Assembly: GCF_030268685.1 (NCBI RefSeq)
Contig: NZ_BSRQ01000031.1
Location: 16,670-80,669 of the forward strand
Direction: 5' to 3'
DNA from: Microtetraspora sp. NBRC 13810
Lineage (GTDB): Bacteria; Actinomycetota; Actinomycetes; Streptosporangiales; Streptosporangiaceae
DNA: 64,000 nt
Shown piece after piece: positions 8,550-17,164 of this stretch; position 1 is the stretch's first letter, and every line of letters starts with the position of its first letter. A program made the translations under genes and the position numbers. Under the pieces are notes generated by a model. That model made no database searches, had not been told where the DNA came from, and was given only the letters and a program-made list of their open reading frames with translations.

Positions 8550-9059
8550 ATGCAGTTCGGCATCCTCGGGCCGCTGGAGGTGCGTTCGCCCGCCGGTGAG
8601 GTGATCCCGGTGGGCGGGGCCAGGCCGCGCGCGCTGCTGGTGATGCTGCTGCTCGACGCGGGCCGGATGGTGGCCGTCGGCGGCCCGAAGGCGCCCACCT
8701 TCTTCGTCTTCGCCTCCGAGCAGCTCGACTACGACCGCGACGACCCCGAGCAGCACCGGCGCGTCCTCGCCGACGCCTACCGGGGCGCGGGCTGGCGGCT
8801 GCCGGAGATCATCGCCAGGTTGCCGCGGGCGCGTGACCTCTACCTCGACTCGATCAGCAGGGTCGAGATCGACGAGTACGCCAGGGGCAGGGTGGTGCTG
8901 CTCGGCGACGCCGCCTACGGCAACACCCTGGGCGGTTTCGGCACCGGGCTGGCGGTCGTCGGCGCCTACGTGCTGGCTCTCAAGGACTATCCGGCGCTGG
9001 TGCGTCAGCGGGGCGGGCCGCCCTCCCGTCCGGCCACGGTGACCAGGCCGCTCTCGTAG
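8550..9059 (+). pseudogene. Chimeric relic: SARP N terminus joined to FAD-monooxygenase C terminus
   Basis: An in-frame 169-codon chimera. Residues 1-42 match the start of AfsR/SARP regulators (FGILGPLEVR, then ALLVMLLLDAGR) but stop just where the DNA-binding region should continue. From about residue 44 the sequence is the C-terminal part of a group A flavin monooxygenase, including FVFASEQLDY and the second FAD motif VVLLGDAAYGNTLGGFGTG. Neither half can be functional by itself. The junction lies near 8675 and suggests an internal deletion that removed most of two genes. The last 55 bases overlap the response-regulator gene on the other strand. Confidence 0.75.
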
Positions 9060-9667
9060 GCGGCGATGACGAGCTGCGCGCGGTCGCGGGCGTCGAGCTT
9101 GGTGAGCAGACGGCCGATGTGAGTCTTGACCGTGGCGAGGCTCAGGTGCAGGTGGGTGGCCAGCTCGGTGTTGGACAGGCCGCGGGCGATCAGGGTGAGC
9201 ACCTCCCGCTCCCGCTCGGTCACGCCCGCCAGGCCGCGGGCGACCGGCTGGGCGGGGATGCGCGCGAACTCCTCGATGAGCCTGCGGGTCACGGTCGGCG
9301 CGAGCAGCGCCTCTCCCGCGGCCACCACCCGGATCGCGGCGAGCAGGTCGGCCGGCGGGGTGTCCTTCAGCAGGAACCCGCTGGCCCCGGCGCGCAGGGC
9401 GGCGTAGACGTAGGCGTCGAGGTCGAACATCGTGACGATCAGCACCTTGGCCCGCCCGCCGATCCGCCGGGTCGCCTCGATGCCGTCCATCACGGGCATC
9501 CGCACGTCCATCAGCACCACGTCGGGGTTCTCCCGCGCGGTGAGCTCGACGGCCTCGCCGCCGGTGCCCGCCTCGCCGACCACGGTCAGGTCGGGCTCGG
9601 AGTCCAGCAGCAGCCGGAAACTGCCCCGGAGCAGGGCCTGGTCGTCCGCGACGACGACCCGGATCAC
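9005..9667 (-). CDS. Two-component response regulator, NarL/FixJ family
   Basis: A 220-residue response regulator. The receiver domain covers residues 1-120, with the acidic pair DD at 8-9, phosphorylatable Asp54 in VLMDVRMP and Lys in FLLKD. A LuxR-type helix-turn-helix occupies the last 65 residues (TEREREVLTLIARGLSN, then ATVKTHIGRLL). The start is a GTG overlapping the kinase stop (GTGA), so the pair is translationally coupled. Partner: the kinase at 9664-10800. Targets cannot be read from the sequence. Confidence 0.95.
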   Translation of the reverse strand: MIRVVVADDQALLRGSFRLLLDSEPDLTVVGEAGTGGEAVELTARENPDVVLMDVRMPVMDGIEATRRIGGRAKVLIVTMFDLDAYVYAALRAGASGFLLKDTPPADLLAAIRVVAAGEALLAPTVTRRLIEEFARIPAQPVARGLAGVTEREREVLTLIARGLSNTELATHLHLSLATVKTHIGRLLTKLDARDRAQLVIAAYESGLVTVAGREGGPPR

Positions 9668-10800
9668 GACGCCGCCTCGTACGGCAGGCGGGCCAGGACG
9701 CGGAATCCCGTGCCCGGCGCGGGGCCCGCCTCGAACGCTCCGCCGTACATCATGACCCGCTCCCGCATGCCGATCAGTCCGTGTCCCGCGGTCTGCGCCG
9801 GGGACGTCCTGCGGCCCGGACCGTCGTCGGTGACCTCGATCCGCACCTGCCTCCCGTCGGCCTCCACCTCCACCCGGCACCGGGCGGGGGCGGCGTGCTT
9901 GACCACGTTGGTGAGCGCCTCCTGCACGATGCGGTAGACCGACAGCTCGACGCCCTGCGGCAGGCCGGTCGCGCCGCGTACGTCGAGTTCGACGGCCACG
10001 CCCGCCTGGGTGGCCCGGTCGGCGAGCTGGGGCAGTCCTTCGACGCCGGGCGCGGGGCCGAGCTCGGCCGGGTCGGTGCGCAGCACGCCGAGCAGGTGCC
10101 GCATCTCGACCAGTGCTTCCCTGCTCGCGGTCTCGATCACCCGCAGGGCGTCGTGCGCCTCCTGCGGCCGGGTCCGCATCACGTGGTTGGCCACGCCCGC
10201 CTTGACGGCGATCAGTCCCATGCTGTGCGCGACCACGTCGTGCAGTTCGCGGGCGATCCGCAGCCGTTCCTCGATCACCGACTCGCGGGCCAGCCGTTCG
10301 GCGGTCTCGGCGGTGTGGGCCCTGCGTTCGCCGACGACGAGTCCGGCCGTCCAGGCCACGCCCAGCACCACCAGCCCGAACAGCGCGTCGTCGAAGGCCG
10401 TGCCCCACCACGGGGACGTCAGCGCCAGCGCCGCCATCACGGCCACCAGGGGGACGGCGACCGGCAGCGGCGGCAGCGGCGCCCTGCGGCCGTGCTCGCT
10501 GATCGCCACCGCGTAGAGCGCGTAGGCGGGCGCGAGGTACGGCGCGCGCATCATCTGGAGGACCACCGCGACCAGGGCGATTCCGAGGACGACGCAGAAC
10601 ACGCTCCTGGGCCAGAGCCGCCGGACCGCGAGCGGCAGGCCGAGGCCCAGCGGCACGGCGACCTTCGCCCATCCGGGCACGGCGGAGTCGGCCGCGGCGG
10701 GGGCGAAGCCGATGACGACGCCCGCCCCCGCCAGGCAGTCGAACGCGACCAACTGGCCACGGCTCAGCCGCCGGGTGAAGAGAAGGCGCATCTTGTCCAC
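9664..10800 (-). CDS. Two-component sensor histidine kinase, HisKA_3 type
   Basis: A 378-residue membrane kinase with four or five predicted membrane segments in residues 15-150 and no large extracellular domain. The dimerisation/phosphoacceptor motif RELHDVVAHSM carries the active His, and the ATPase domain shows the N box (EALTNVVKHA) and a G box (DDGPG, then GHGLIGMRERV). This is the DesK/NarX-like class. The start at 10800 is GTG, with an in-frame ATG three codons later. It is the first gene of a two-gene operon with the regulator. Confidence 0.95.
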   Translation of the reverse strand: MDKMRLLFTRRLSRGQLVAFDCLAGAGVVIGFAPAAADSAVPGWAKVAVPLGLGLPLAVRRLWPRSVFCVVLGIALVAVVLQMMRAPYLAPAYALYAVAISEHGRRAPLPPLPVAVPLVAVMAALALTSPWWGTAFDDALFGLVVLGVAWTAGLVVGERRAHTAETAERLARESVIEERLRIARELHDVVAHSMGLIAVKAGVANHVMRTRPQEAHDALRVIETASREALVEMRHLLGVLRTDPAELGPAPGVEGLPQLADRATQAGVAVELDVRGATGLPQGVELSVYRIVQEALTNVVKHAAPARCRVEVEADGRQVRIEVTDDGPGRRTSPAQTAGHGLIGMRERVMMYGGAFEAGPAPGTGFRVLARLPYEAAS

Positions 10801-10902
10801 AGCCTGACGTTATCGGCCGTGCCCCGGTGCCCGCCTCAGCCCGTGGCAGGTCCGACCCTGGGCTGATGTGCTCGGGGGCCGCCGTGGGCCACCGTTGTAC
10901 GG

Positions 10903-11574
10903 GTGATCGAAGCGAAAGAGCCGACCGGCCACCGTGGGAGCGTCGTCACCGTGGACGGCCGCACCGAGTCCGGGCGGATGTCGGGCGAGGAGTACCGGAT
11001 GTTCCTGTCCGGCGCCGCGCGACACCTGTCCATCACCGGAGCCATCGCCCCCACCCTCCCCACCATGGCCCGCACACTGGCCGCCATCGTCCCCAGCACA
11101 CACCCCGTCACCGTCATCGAACTCGGACCCGGCACCGGAGCCGTCAGCACCGCCATCCACACCCGCCTCACCCCCGGCTCCCGCCACATCGCCATCGAAA
11201 TCGACCCCCACATGATCAACCACCTCCACCACACCCACCCCTGGCTCGAAGTCATCCACGGCAACGCCACCCACCTCACCCAACTCCTCACCACCACCGG
11301 CACCCACCAAGCCGACGCCATCGTCAGCACCCTCCCCTGGTCCATGATCCCCACCCCACAACAAACCACAATCCTCCAACAAATCGCACAAACCCTCGCC
11401 CCCGGCGCCGCCTTCAGCACCGTCGTCGGACTCCACGCCCGACCCCTCACCACCAACGCCCGCCGCTTCCGCCACCACCTCACCACCACCTTCGACGAAG
11501 TCCTCACCACCAGCACCATCTGGCGCAACATCCCCCCATCCCGCAGCTACGTCTGCCGCCGCCCCCGTGTCTGA
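10903..11574 (+). CDS. SAM-dependent methyltransferase, phospholipid methyltransferase-like
   Basis: A 223-residue class I methyltransferase starting at GTG 10903. The SAM-binding loop ELGPGTGAVS is near residue 72, an acidic residue follows in IEIDPHM, and DAIVSTLPW sits where PmtA-like phospholipid N-methyltransferases have their post-II motif. The coding strand is markedly C-rich and G-poor between about 11040 and 11560, with many CAC and ACC codons, unlike its neighbours. The stop overlaps the DedA gene start by eight bases, so the two are co-translated, and a membrane-lipid role is plausible. Other small-molecule methylation is possible. Confidence 0.8.
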   Translation: MIEAKEPTGHRGSVVTVDGRTESGRMSGEEYRMFLSGAARHLSITGAIAPTLPTMARTLAAIVPSTHPVTVIELGPGTGAVSTAIHTRLTPGSRHIAIEIDPHMINHLHHTHPWLEVIHGNATHLTQLLTTTGTHQADAIVSTLPWSMIPTPQQTTILQQIAQTLAPGAAFSTVVGLHARPLTTNARRFRHHLTTTFDEVLTTSTIWRNIPPSRSYVCRRPRV

Positions 11575-12190
11575 CCTCCTCGGCCATCTCCCGGGGCCGC
11601 TGCTGGTGATCGTCGCCGGACTGCTCCTCACCGCCGAGTCCGCCCTCGTCCTCGGACTGCTGCTGCCGGGCACCGGGCTGCTCTTCGCGCTCGGCCTGTT
11701 CACCCACCTCGGCGTGCTGACCCCGGCGACCGCCCTGACCACCGCCATCGGCGCGGCGCTGTGCGGCGGCAACCTGGCCTACTACTTCGGCCGCCGGCGG
11801 CGGAGCCTGCCGTCCATCTCGCCGCTGGCCGCCATGGTCCCCGAGCCGGCGTGGCACCGGCTGCGCGCGCTCACCGCGCGGCACGGCGGCTGGGCCGTGG
11901 CCGTGTGCCAGTGGCTCGGCGGCACCCGGCCTCTCGCCGCCCGCGTCGCCGGCTGGTCCGGGATGCCGTACCGCACCTTCGTCACCGCGCACCTGCCGTC
12001 GGCCGCACTGTGGGCGACGACCCTGGTGCAGATCGGGCGGTTCGCCGGGGAGCAGATCCAGAACCTGATCAGCGGGGGGCTCACCCTCGCCGGGCCGATC
12101 GTGATCGGTGTGCTGCTGCTGGGCTTCTGGCTCCGGCGCCGCTGGCTGCGCCAGGACGGCCACCTGCGCCGGGACGAGCTCGTCGGTTAG
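11567..12190 (+). CDS. DedA-family membrane protein
   Basis: A 207-residue integral membrane protein of the DedA/VTT superfamily, whose members act as lipid scramblases or flippases. Family features are the early re-entrant region with TAESALVLGLLLPG (acidic residue and Pro-Gly) and, near residue 125, the GGTRPLAARVAG segment with conserved Arg and Gly. The GTG start is within the upstream methyltransferase frame. The gene is convergent with the LCM-type methyltransferase and the stop codons overlap. Its partner methyltransferase suggests a joint role in membrane lipid handling. Confidence 0.88.
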   Translation: MSDLLGHLPGPLLVIVAGLLLTAESALVLGLLLPGTGLLFALGLFTHLGVLTPATALTTAIGAALCGGNLAYYFGRRRRSLPSISPLAAMVPEPAWHRLRALTARHGGWAVAVCQWLGGTRPLAARVAGWSGMPYRTFVTAHLPSAALWATTLVQIGRFAGEQIQNLISGGLTLAGPIVIGVLLLGFWLRRRWLRQDGHLRRDELVG

Positions 12191-13005
12191 AACGCGTAGC
12201 GCAGGATCCGGCCCGCGTCGCGGAAGCCGGGCAGCGCGGCCATCACCCGCATGGCGATCCTGCCCCCGGCGGGGAACCTCTCGATGCCGGGCATGTCGAC
12301 GGCGCGCAGGTCGTCCAAGCAGCGCAGGCCGTCGTGCCAGCCTTCGAGCTCGCGCGGGTCGTCGATGCCCCAGTACAGCGTCGCGCCGGCGTTGCGGACC
12401 GGGCGGTTCAGCTTCTGGATCCGGATGCCGAAGGTGCCGTAGCAGTCGAAGAGGAGCTGGCCGGTGCCGAACCGTCCGGTGATCCGCTGGATGAGCCGTC
12501 TGCCTTCTTCCTCGCGCAGGTACATCGTCAGGCCCTCGAAGACCGCCACGGTCGGCCGGTCCGCGGGCACCTCCGCCAGCCACCCGTCGTCGGTCACCGA
12601 GGAGGCGATCGTCCGGTAGTCGCCCCCGGGCCGCGGGAGCAGCCGCTCGCGCAGGTCGAGGACCTCGGGATAGTCGACGTCGAACCAGCGGACCGACGGC
12701 GGCGGGGCCAGCCGGTGCGGACGGGTGTCCAGGCCGCAGGCGAGGTGCAGGACGGTGGCCTCCGGGTGGGCGGCCAGGAACTCGGCGGTCCACTCGTCGA
12801 GCTGCCTGGCCCGGAGCGCGACGCCCGCCGCGGTCACCCGCCGCATCCCGGTCCCGGCGAAGTCGTAGGCGATGCGCTCGACCGCGCGCCCGGCCTCCCG
12901 GTCGCCCAGGATGGGGCTGGCCTCGCGGTTGTCCAGCGCCCTGCCGTACAGCGTGGCGAGCAGGGTCTCCTGGGCGCCGCTCAGGGTGATCTTCTCCTGG
13001 TGCAT
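12187..13005 (-). CDS. Class I SAM methyltransferase, LCM/TcmP-like
   Basis: A 272-residue methyltransferase of the leucine carboxyl methyltransferase fold, as in tetracenomycin O-methyltransferase TcmP. The SAM motif VLHLACGLDTRPHRL is near residue 93, WFDVDYPE follows at about 120, and VAVFEGLTMYL near 158, all typical of this family. The start ATG at 13005 has GAGGAA a few bases upstream. It is divergent from a TetR gene with a strong double palindrome between them, so repression by that regulator is likely. Substrate unknown; a phenolic or carboxyl group of a small molecule is the family norm. Confidence 0.9.
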   Translation of the reverse strand: MHQEKITLSGAQETLLATLYGRALDNREASPILGDREAGRAVERIAYDFAGTGMRRVTAAGVALRARQLDEWTAEFLAAHPEATVLHLACGLDTRPHRLAPPPSVRWFDVDYPEVLDLRERLLPRPGGDYRTIASSVTDDGWLAEVPADRPTVAVFEGLTMYLREEEGRRLIQRITGRFGTGQLLFDCYGTFGIRIQKLNRPVRNAGATLYWGIDDPRELEGWHDGLRCLDDLRAVDMPGIERFPAGGRIAMRVMAALPGFRDAGRILRYAF

Positions 13006-13030
13006 GGTTCCTCGATTCGAGACCCGCTTT

Positions 13031-13066
13031 CCTTAGCAGCGCTAAGCTAACTTAGCGCTGCTAAGG
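13031..13066. promoter_or_regulatory. Double TetR operator
   Basis: A perfect 16-bp inverted repeat (CCTTAGCAGCGCTAAG and its complement at 13051-13066) separated by CTAA. Each arm is itself an inverted repeat, CTTAGC-N3-GCTAAG, so the site looks like two tandem operators. It fills most of the 70-bp gap between the methyltransferase and the TetR gene and ends 9 bases before the TetR start. Confidence 0.85.
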
Positions 13067-13075
13067 TCGTCAACG

Positions 13076-13744
13076 ATGGGCGGGAACAGAGGAGCCGGGC
13101 TCACCCGGGAGATGCTGATCGGCACGGCGTTGCGGCTGCTGGACGAGGTGGGGCTGGCCGGGCTGACCGTGCGCCGGCTCGCCGCCGAGCTGGGCGTCCG
13201 GTCCCCCGCGCTGTACTGGCACATCCGGACCAAGCAGGAGCTGCTCGACGGGATGGCCGAGGCGATCGTCCTGGAAGCCGGGATGGGGCCCCCGCACGAC
13301 GGCGAGTCCTGGCAGGAGTGGCTCGCCCGGCGGGCCCGCGCCTACCGCGGGGCGGTGCTCGCCCACCGCGACGGAGCCCAGCTCGTGGCCGCCGCCCGGC
13401 GGCTGAGCCCGGCGACGGTGCGCCGGTTCGAGGAGGAGCTGGCCGCGATGGTCGCCCTCGGGTTCACCCCTTCGCTGGCGCTGCGCACGATCACCGCCTT
13501 CACCTACTACATCAACGGCTCGGTGCTGCAGGAGCAGACCGCCGCCGGGGAGACGGAGCTCTCCGCCGAGCAGCTCGCCGCGCTCGCCGGCGCGCTCGAA
13601 GGCGGCGCGTCGTCCCCGTTCTTCCAGGCCGTCCGCGACCTCGGCGCCCCCATCGGCGACCAGGTCTTCGAACACGGCCTCCGCTCACTCATCGAGGGCA
13701 CCGCCGCCGAACTGGCCCGGTCCGTGAAGGGGGACACCCCATGA
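13076..13744 (+). CDS. TetR/AcrR-family transcriptional regulator
   Basis: A 222-residue repressor with an N-terminal helix-turn-helix (residues 10-57: LTREMLIGTALRLLDEVG, LTVRRLAAELG, then PALYWHIRTKQEL) of the kind most like true tetracycline repressors. The C-terminal half is a TetR_C-type ligand domain that includes a YYINGSVLQEQ helix. It is divergent from the TcmP-like methyltransferase. The inverted repeats at 13031-13066 are the obvious operator for both genes. Its stop overlaps a short downstream frame (ATGA). Confidence 0.93.
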   Translation: MGGNRGAGLTREMLIGTALRLLDEVGLAGLTVRRLAAELGVRSPALYWHIRTKQELLDGMAEAIVLEAGMGPPHDGESWQEWLARRARAYRGAVLAHRDGAQLVAAARRLSPATVRRFEEELAAMVALGFTPSLALRTITAFTYYINGSVLQEQTAAGETELSAEQLAALAGALEGGASSPFFQAVRDLGAPIGDQVFEHGLRSLIEGTAAELARSVKGDTP

Positions 13745-13875
13745 CGACCACGCCGCCGGCGGTCTCCCGCGCCGTCACCTGGGGGGTGGGCGTGCAGGCC
13801 GCCGCGCGCGGCGCCCGGTGGTTCGCCGGGCGCCGCGGGGCGGGGCTCAGACGGAGGCGAGGAGCTGCGACTTGA
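13741..13875 (+). pseudogene. Short coupled frame, probably a 5' gene remnant
   Basis: A 44-codon frame starts at the ATG overlapping the TetR stop (ATGA). The overlap suggests that a second gene of the operon began here, but the frame soon becomes arginine-rich and runs into the end of the sigma factor gene on the other strand. I do not recognise it. It could be the remaining start of a deleted gene, or chance. Confidence 0.3.
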
Positions 13876-14638
13876 GGCGGTCGAGGACGCGGCGGAGGAT
13901 GCGGGAGACGTGCATCTGGGAGATGCCGAACTCCGCGGCGATCTCCGCCTGCGTCTTGTTGCCGTAGAAACGCATGAGCAGGATGTCCCGCTCACGGACG
14001 GGCAGCTCGTCGATCAGCGGCTTGATCGCCTCACGGTCGATGAGGCCGGCGATCTCGTCATCCGCGTCCGGGATCACCTCGCCCAGCGAGAAGGTGTCGT
14101 CGTCGGCGCCCATCGGAGCGTCCAGCGACAGGGCGCTGTAGGCGGCGGAGGCGTCCAGGGTGAGCAGCACGTCCTCCTCGGAGATCTTCATCCTGGCGGC
14201 CAGCTCGGCGACCGAGGGGGAACGGCCCAGCTCCTGGTTCAGCTCGGCCACGAGGCGGTTCAGCTCGGAGCGGCGCTCCTGGTAGACGCGCGGCACCCGG
14301 ATCGCCCAGGTGCGGTCGCGGAAGTGGCGCTTGATCTCGCCGGTCATGGTGATCATGGCGTAGCCGCGGAAGGCGTGACCCAGGGTCGGGTCGAAGCCGT
14401 TGATCGCCTTCATCAGGCCGACGTAGGCCACCTGGAGCAGCTCCTCCAGCGGTTCGCCGCGGTAGCGGTAGCGGCGGGCGATCTCCATGGCCAGCGACGC
14501 GTGCAGTTCGACGACGCGCTCACGGATCCGTGCGGTGGCGGCCGGGTCGGCACCGGGCCTCATGGACTCGGCGAGCATTTCCTCGACGGTCGGTTCGGTG
14601 CCGGTGATGTCAGTGCGGTCGGGCGCCTGGACGGTCAT
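13847..14638 (-). CDS. RNA polymerase sigma factor, SigB/SigF/SigG subfamily
   Basis: A 263-residue sigma-70 family factor of the stress/differentiation group found in actinomycetes. Region 2 includes EELLQVAYVGLMKAINGF and GYAMITMTGEIKRHFRD, region 3 includes IRVPR and LGRSPSVAELA, and region 4 ends with the helix-turn-helix QAEIAAEFGISQMHVSRI. The ATG at 14638 is chosen because AGAGGAG lies just upstream; a longer frame to 14680 lacks a ribosome site. Such factors are usually held by anti-sigma kinases, but none is encoded next to it. Confidence 0.93.
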   Translation of the reverse strand: MTVQAPDRTDITGTEPTVEEMLAESMRPGADPAATARIRERVVELHASLAMEIARRYRYRGEPLEELLQVAYVGLMKAINGFDPTLGHAFRGYAMITMTGEIKRHFRDRTWAIRVPRVYQERRSELNRLVAELNQELGRSPSVAELAARMKISEEDVLLTLDASAAYSALSLDAPMGADDDTFSLGEVIPDADDEIAGLIDREAIKPLIDELPVRERDILLMRFYGNKTQAEIAAEFGISQMHVSRILRRVLDRLKSQLLASV

Positions 14639-14810
14639 CGCTTGGACTCCTCTAAGAGGCAGCTGGCGCGCCGTCCACATGAAAAAAGGCCCACGCAGAC
14701 AGCCCGCCTCGTACGTTCGAGACAGAGGCCGCTGCTGGACCTCGGTGACAATGTTTCCCCATACTACGGAAGATCCACCCTCCTTTGATAACAGAACGGT
14801 TGCGATCTGA

Positions 14811-16019
14811 TCAGTGGCGCTCCTGCCGGGGCAGCACCACTTCGACGAGGATCAGTTGCAGCGCCGCCGCGACCGGGATCGCCAGCAGCGCGCCCACGAT
14901 GCCCAGGAGCGCCCCGCCGATCAGGGCGGCGACGATGGTGGCCGCCGCCGGCACGTCGATGGAGGTCTTCATCACCCGGGGCGCGATCAGGTAGTTCTCG
15001 ATCTGCTGGTAGACGACGAAGAACACCAGGCAGGCGATCCCCACCGGCAGCGAGACGAAGAACCCGACCATGGTGGCGACGGCCGCGCCGATCACCGCGC
15101 CGACCAGCGGGATCAGGTCCGTGATGGCCACGATGATGGACAGCGCCAGCGCGTACGGCACGCCCGCGATGGACAGGAACAGGAACGTCGTCACACCGGC
15201 GATCAGCGAGATCAGCAGGTTGCCCGCCACGTACCCGCCGACCCGCCGCAGGATCTCGTCGCCGAGGAGCTGGACGCGCCGCCGCCGGCTCCTCGGCAGC
15301 AGCCGGTAGCCCAGCCGGGTGAGCGAGCGCAGCGACGCCAGGAAGTACAGCGTGAGGATGAGCACCGTCAGCGCGGAGAACACCGCGCTGATCACCACGC
15401 CGGCCACCCCCAGCAGCCCGCCGAACGCCTGCCGGCCGAGATCCCCGCTGGTCAGGTACTGCTGGGCGCGGTCGAGCAACTGGTACTGCCGGTCCAGCTC
15501 GCGGATCTGCGGATGGTTCTGCAGTTCGGTGAGGTAGGCCGGCAGGCGGCTGAAGAACTCGCTGGTCTGGTCGGTCAGCGCGGGCGCGATCGACACGCCG
15601 AAGACGACGAAGAAGACGATCATCGCGGCGAACACCACCGCGATCGCCGCCCCGCGGGACAGGTTCCGCCGCTCCAGCCACTCCACCGCGGGATTCAGCC
15701 CCACCGCGAGGAACAGCGACACCACGATCAGGATCAGCGCGGACGCCGTGCCGGCCAGCGCCTGCGCCAGCAGCCACGCCGTGAGCACCCCGAGCGCCGC
15801 GGTGAACCCGAACACGAACGGGTTGCCGCCGAACGGGTTCCCGGGCCGCCCGAACGGCGACCGCGCCCCCTGCCCGCCATCCCCGTCCGCGTCCCGGCCG
15901 ACCTCCTGGTCCGCGTCCCGGTCGGGGCCACGGTCGGGGCCACGGTCGCGGCCACGGTCGGGGCTGGTGTGGGTGCCGGGAAGGTCGGCATCCTGGGCGG
16001 TCGCGTCACGTCCGGTCAT
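14811..16019 (-). CDS. AI-2E family transporter
   Basis: A 402-residue membrane protein of the AI-2 exporter superfamily (TqsA/PerM-like). The first 75 residues are a hydrophilic Asp/Arg/Gly-rich tail, encoded partly by 12-bp DNA repeats near 15921-15956. About eight membrane segments follow in two groups, separated by a soluble region of roughly 80 residues. The C-terminal half shows the family segment LIPLVGAVIGA. The ATG at 16019 has GAGGAG upstream. The transported compound cannot be told; despite the name many members move ions or other solutes. Confidence 0.9.
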   Translation of the reverse strand: MTGRDATAQDADLPGTHTSPDRGRDRGPDRGPDRDADQEVGRDADGDGGQGARSPFGRPGNPFGGNPFVFGFTAALGVLTAWLLAQALAGTASALILIVVSLFLAVGLNPAVEWLERRNLSRGAAIAVVFAAMIVFFVVFGVSIAPALTDQTSEFFSRLPAYLTELQNHPQIRELDRQYQLLDRAQQYLTSGDLGRQAFGGLLGVAGVVISAVFSALTVLILTLYFLASLRSLTRLGYRLLPRSRRRRVQLLGDEILRRVGGYVAGNLLISLIAGVTTFLFLSIAGVPYALALSIIVAITDLIPLVGAVIGAAVATMVGFFVSLPVGIACLVFFVVYQQIENYLIAPRVMKTSIDVPAAATIVAALIGGALLGIVGALLAIPVAAALQLILVEVVLPRQERH

Positions 16020-16213
16020 GGGGGCTCCTCAGGCACGAGAACTCGCTCCTGCCCTGCCACCCGCCCTTCATTCCCGGCAACCAACCGGCCGTGGAGCCAC
16101 CCGAGGAGCCGGGCGGGGGCCGCATGAGGGGCCGCGTGAGGGCCGCATGGATGGGAGGGCACCCGGGAGCCGGGTGGGGCCGGGCGCGGATGCGGCCCCG
16201 CCCGGGGTCGGGG

Positions 16214-16960
16214 TCAGGCGAGCGCGGTCTCCCAGCACTTCTGCCCGAAGATGCCGTCCTGGGCGAGGCCGTTCGCCTTCTTGAAGGCGTTGATCCGGCC
16301 GCGCAGGTCCTCGTCGTTCTGGGCGTACGTGTGGGAGAACAGGTCGGCCGGCGGGAAGCCCCGGGCGTGCAGGAGGGCCCGTACCGTCTTCACATGGGTG
16401 TGCGTCATGCCCGCCCGGATCTCCGGCAGTTCGTTCACGAGCCTCTCCGTCCAGTTCGTCACCGGTCGGGGCGCGCCCCTGCGCACCCACGCGTACAACG
16501 CGTCCCCGGGGCACGCGGTGGCGTAGCCGTCCCGGTGTCCCTTGATCTCGCGGCCCGCGTTGCCCTTGTCCCGCAGGTACTCGACGGCGTCGACGATGCC
16601 GTTCAGCATGGCGTCGGACGGCCGGGTCAGCCCGGACGCGCCGACCAGCCCGAGCACGGCGTAGTGCCCGGAGTTGAGCCCCGCGCCGTTCGCCGAGGGC
16701 AGCACCAGCGGGCCGCGTCCCATGAACACGTAGCCGTGCGGGCAGACGACCATCGAGTAGCCGATGTCCGCCCAGCCGTTGCCGTCCATGTGGCCGTTCT
16801 GCACGCCGCGCACGGCGTCGTCGCAGCGACCGTGGTCGGTGGCGAGCGCGGGATCGACCCGGCCGCCGGTGTAATGCACCTTCACGCCTTTCGTACTGCT
16901 GAGGCGTGTCACACCACGGGGCCCGCGAGCCTTCCACTCGGAGCGTTCGACCAGCTTCAC
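16214..16960 (-). CDS. N-acetylmuramoyl-L-alanine amidase, PGRP/amidase_2 type
   Basis: A 248-residue cell-wall hydrolase starting at GTG 16960 (GGAGGAG upstream). Residues 1-160 form the zinc amidase domain: His in KVHYTGG, Tyr in DIGYSMVVC, His in KGHRDG and Cys in ACPG supply the metal and catalytic residues. The last 75 residues look like a peptidoglycan-binding module (RALLHARGFPPADLF, then NGLAQDGIFGQ). There is no signal peptide, so the protein resembles a phage endolysin or a non-classically released amidase. A small hydrophobic protein gene lies upstream on the same strand. No other phage genes are present. Confidence 0.88.
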   Translation of the reverse strand: MKLVERSEWKARGPRGVTRLSSTKGVKVHYTGGRVDPALATDHGRCDDAVRGVQNGHMDGNGWADIGYSMVVCPHGYVFMGRGPLVLPSANGAGLNSGHYAVLGLVGASGLTRPSDAMLNGIVDAVEYLRDKGNAGREIKGHRDGYATACPGDALYAWVRRGAPRPVTNWTERLVNELPEIRAGMTHTHVKTVRALLHARGFPPADLFSHTYAQNDEDLRGRINAFKKANGLAQDGIFGQKCWETALA

Positions 16961-17111
16961 GTCTGCTCCTCCATCAGCAGTCCCTTCTCCTCGCCCGGAC
17001 GGTCCCGAATGATGACGACCAACCTCCCGGCGCGGATTACCGCTACACGCGAAGCCACCGCTACCCAATCCACCGCGGACCGCACCGGCCGGCCCCGCCG
17101 CGCGGCACCGC

Positions 17112-17145
17112 GAAGGCCGCTCCCGACCGGAGGGAAGCGGCCTTC
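17112..17145 (-). terminator. Hairpin terminator after the small hydrophobic protein gene
   Basis: GAAGGCCGCT and AGCGGCCTTC form a perfect 10-bp stem with a 14-base loop. It lies 20 bases beyond the stop at 17165 and has no T-run, as is common in actinomycetes. Confidence 0.65.
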
Positions 17146-17164
17146 CATCGGGGAGTTCCGGAGG

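Noticed and set aside
15921..15956. Three 12-bp repeats
   Set aside because: They encode the low-complexity Asp/Arg/Gly tail of the AI-2E transporter and have no other sign of function.
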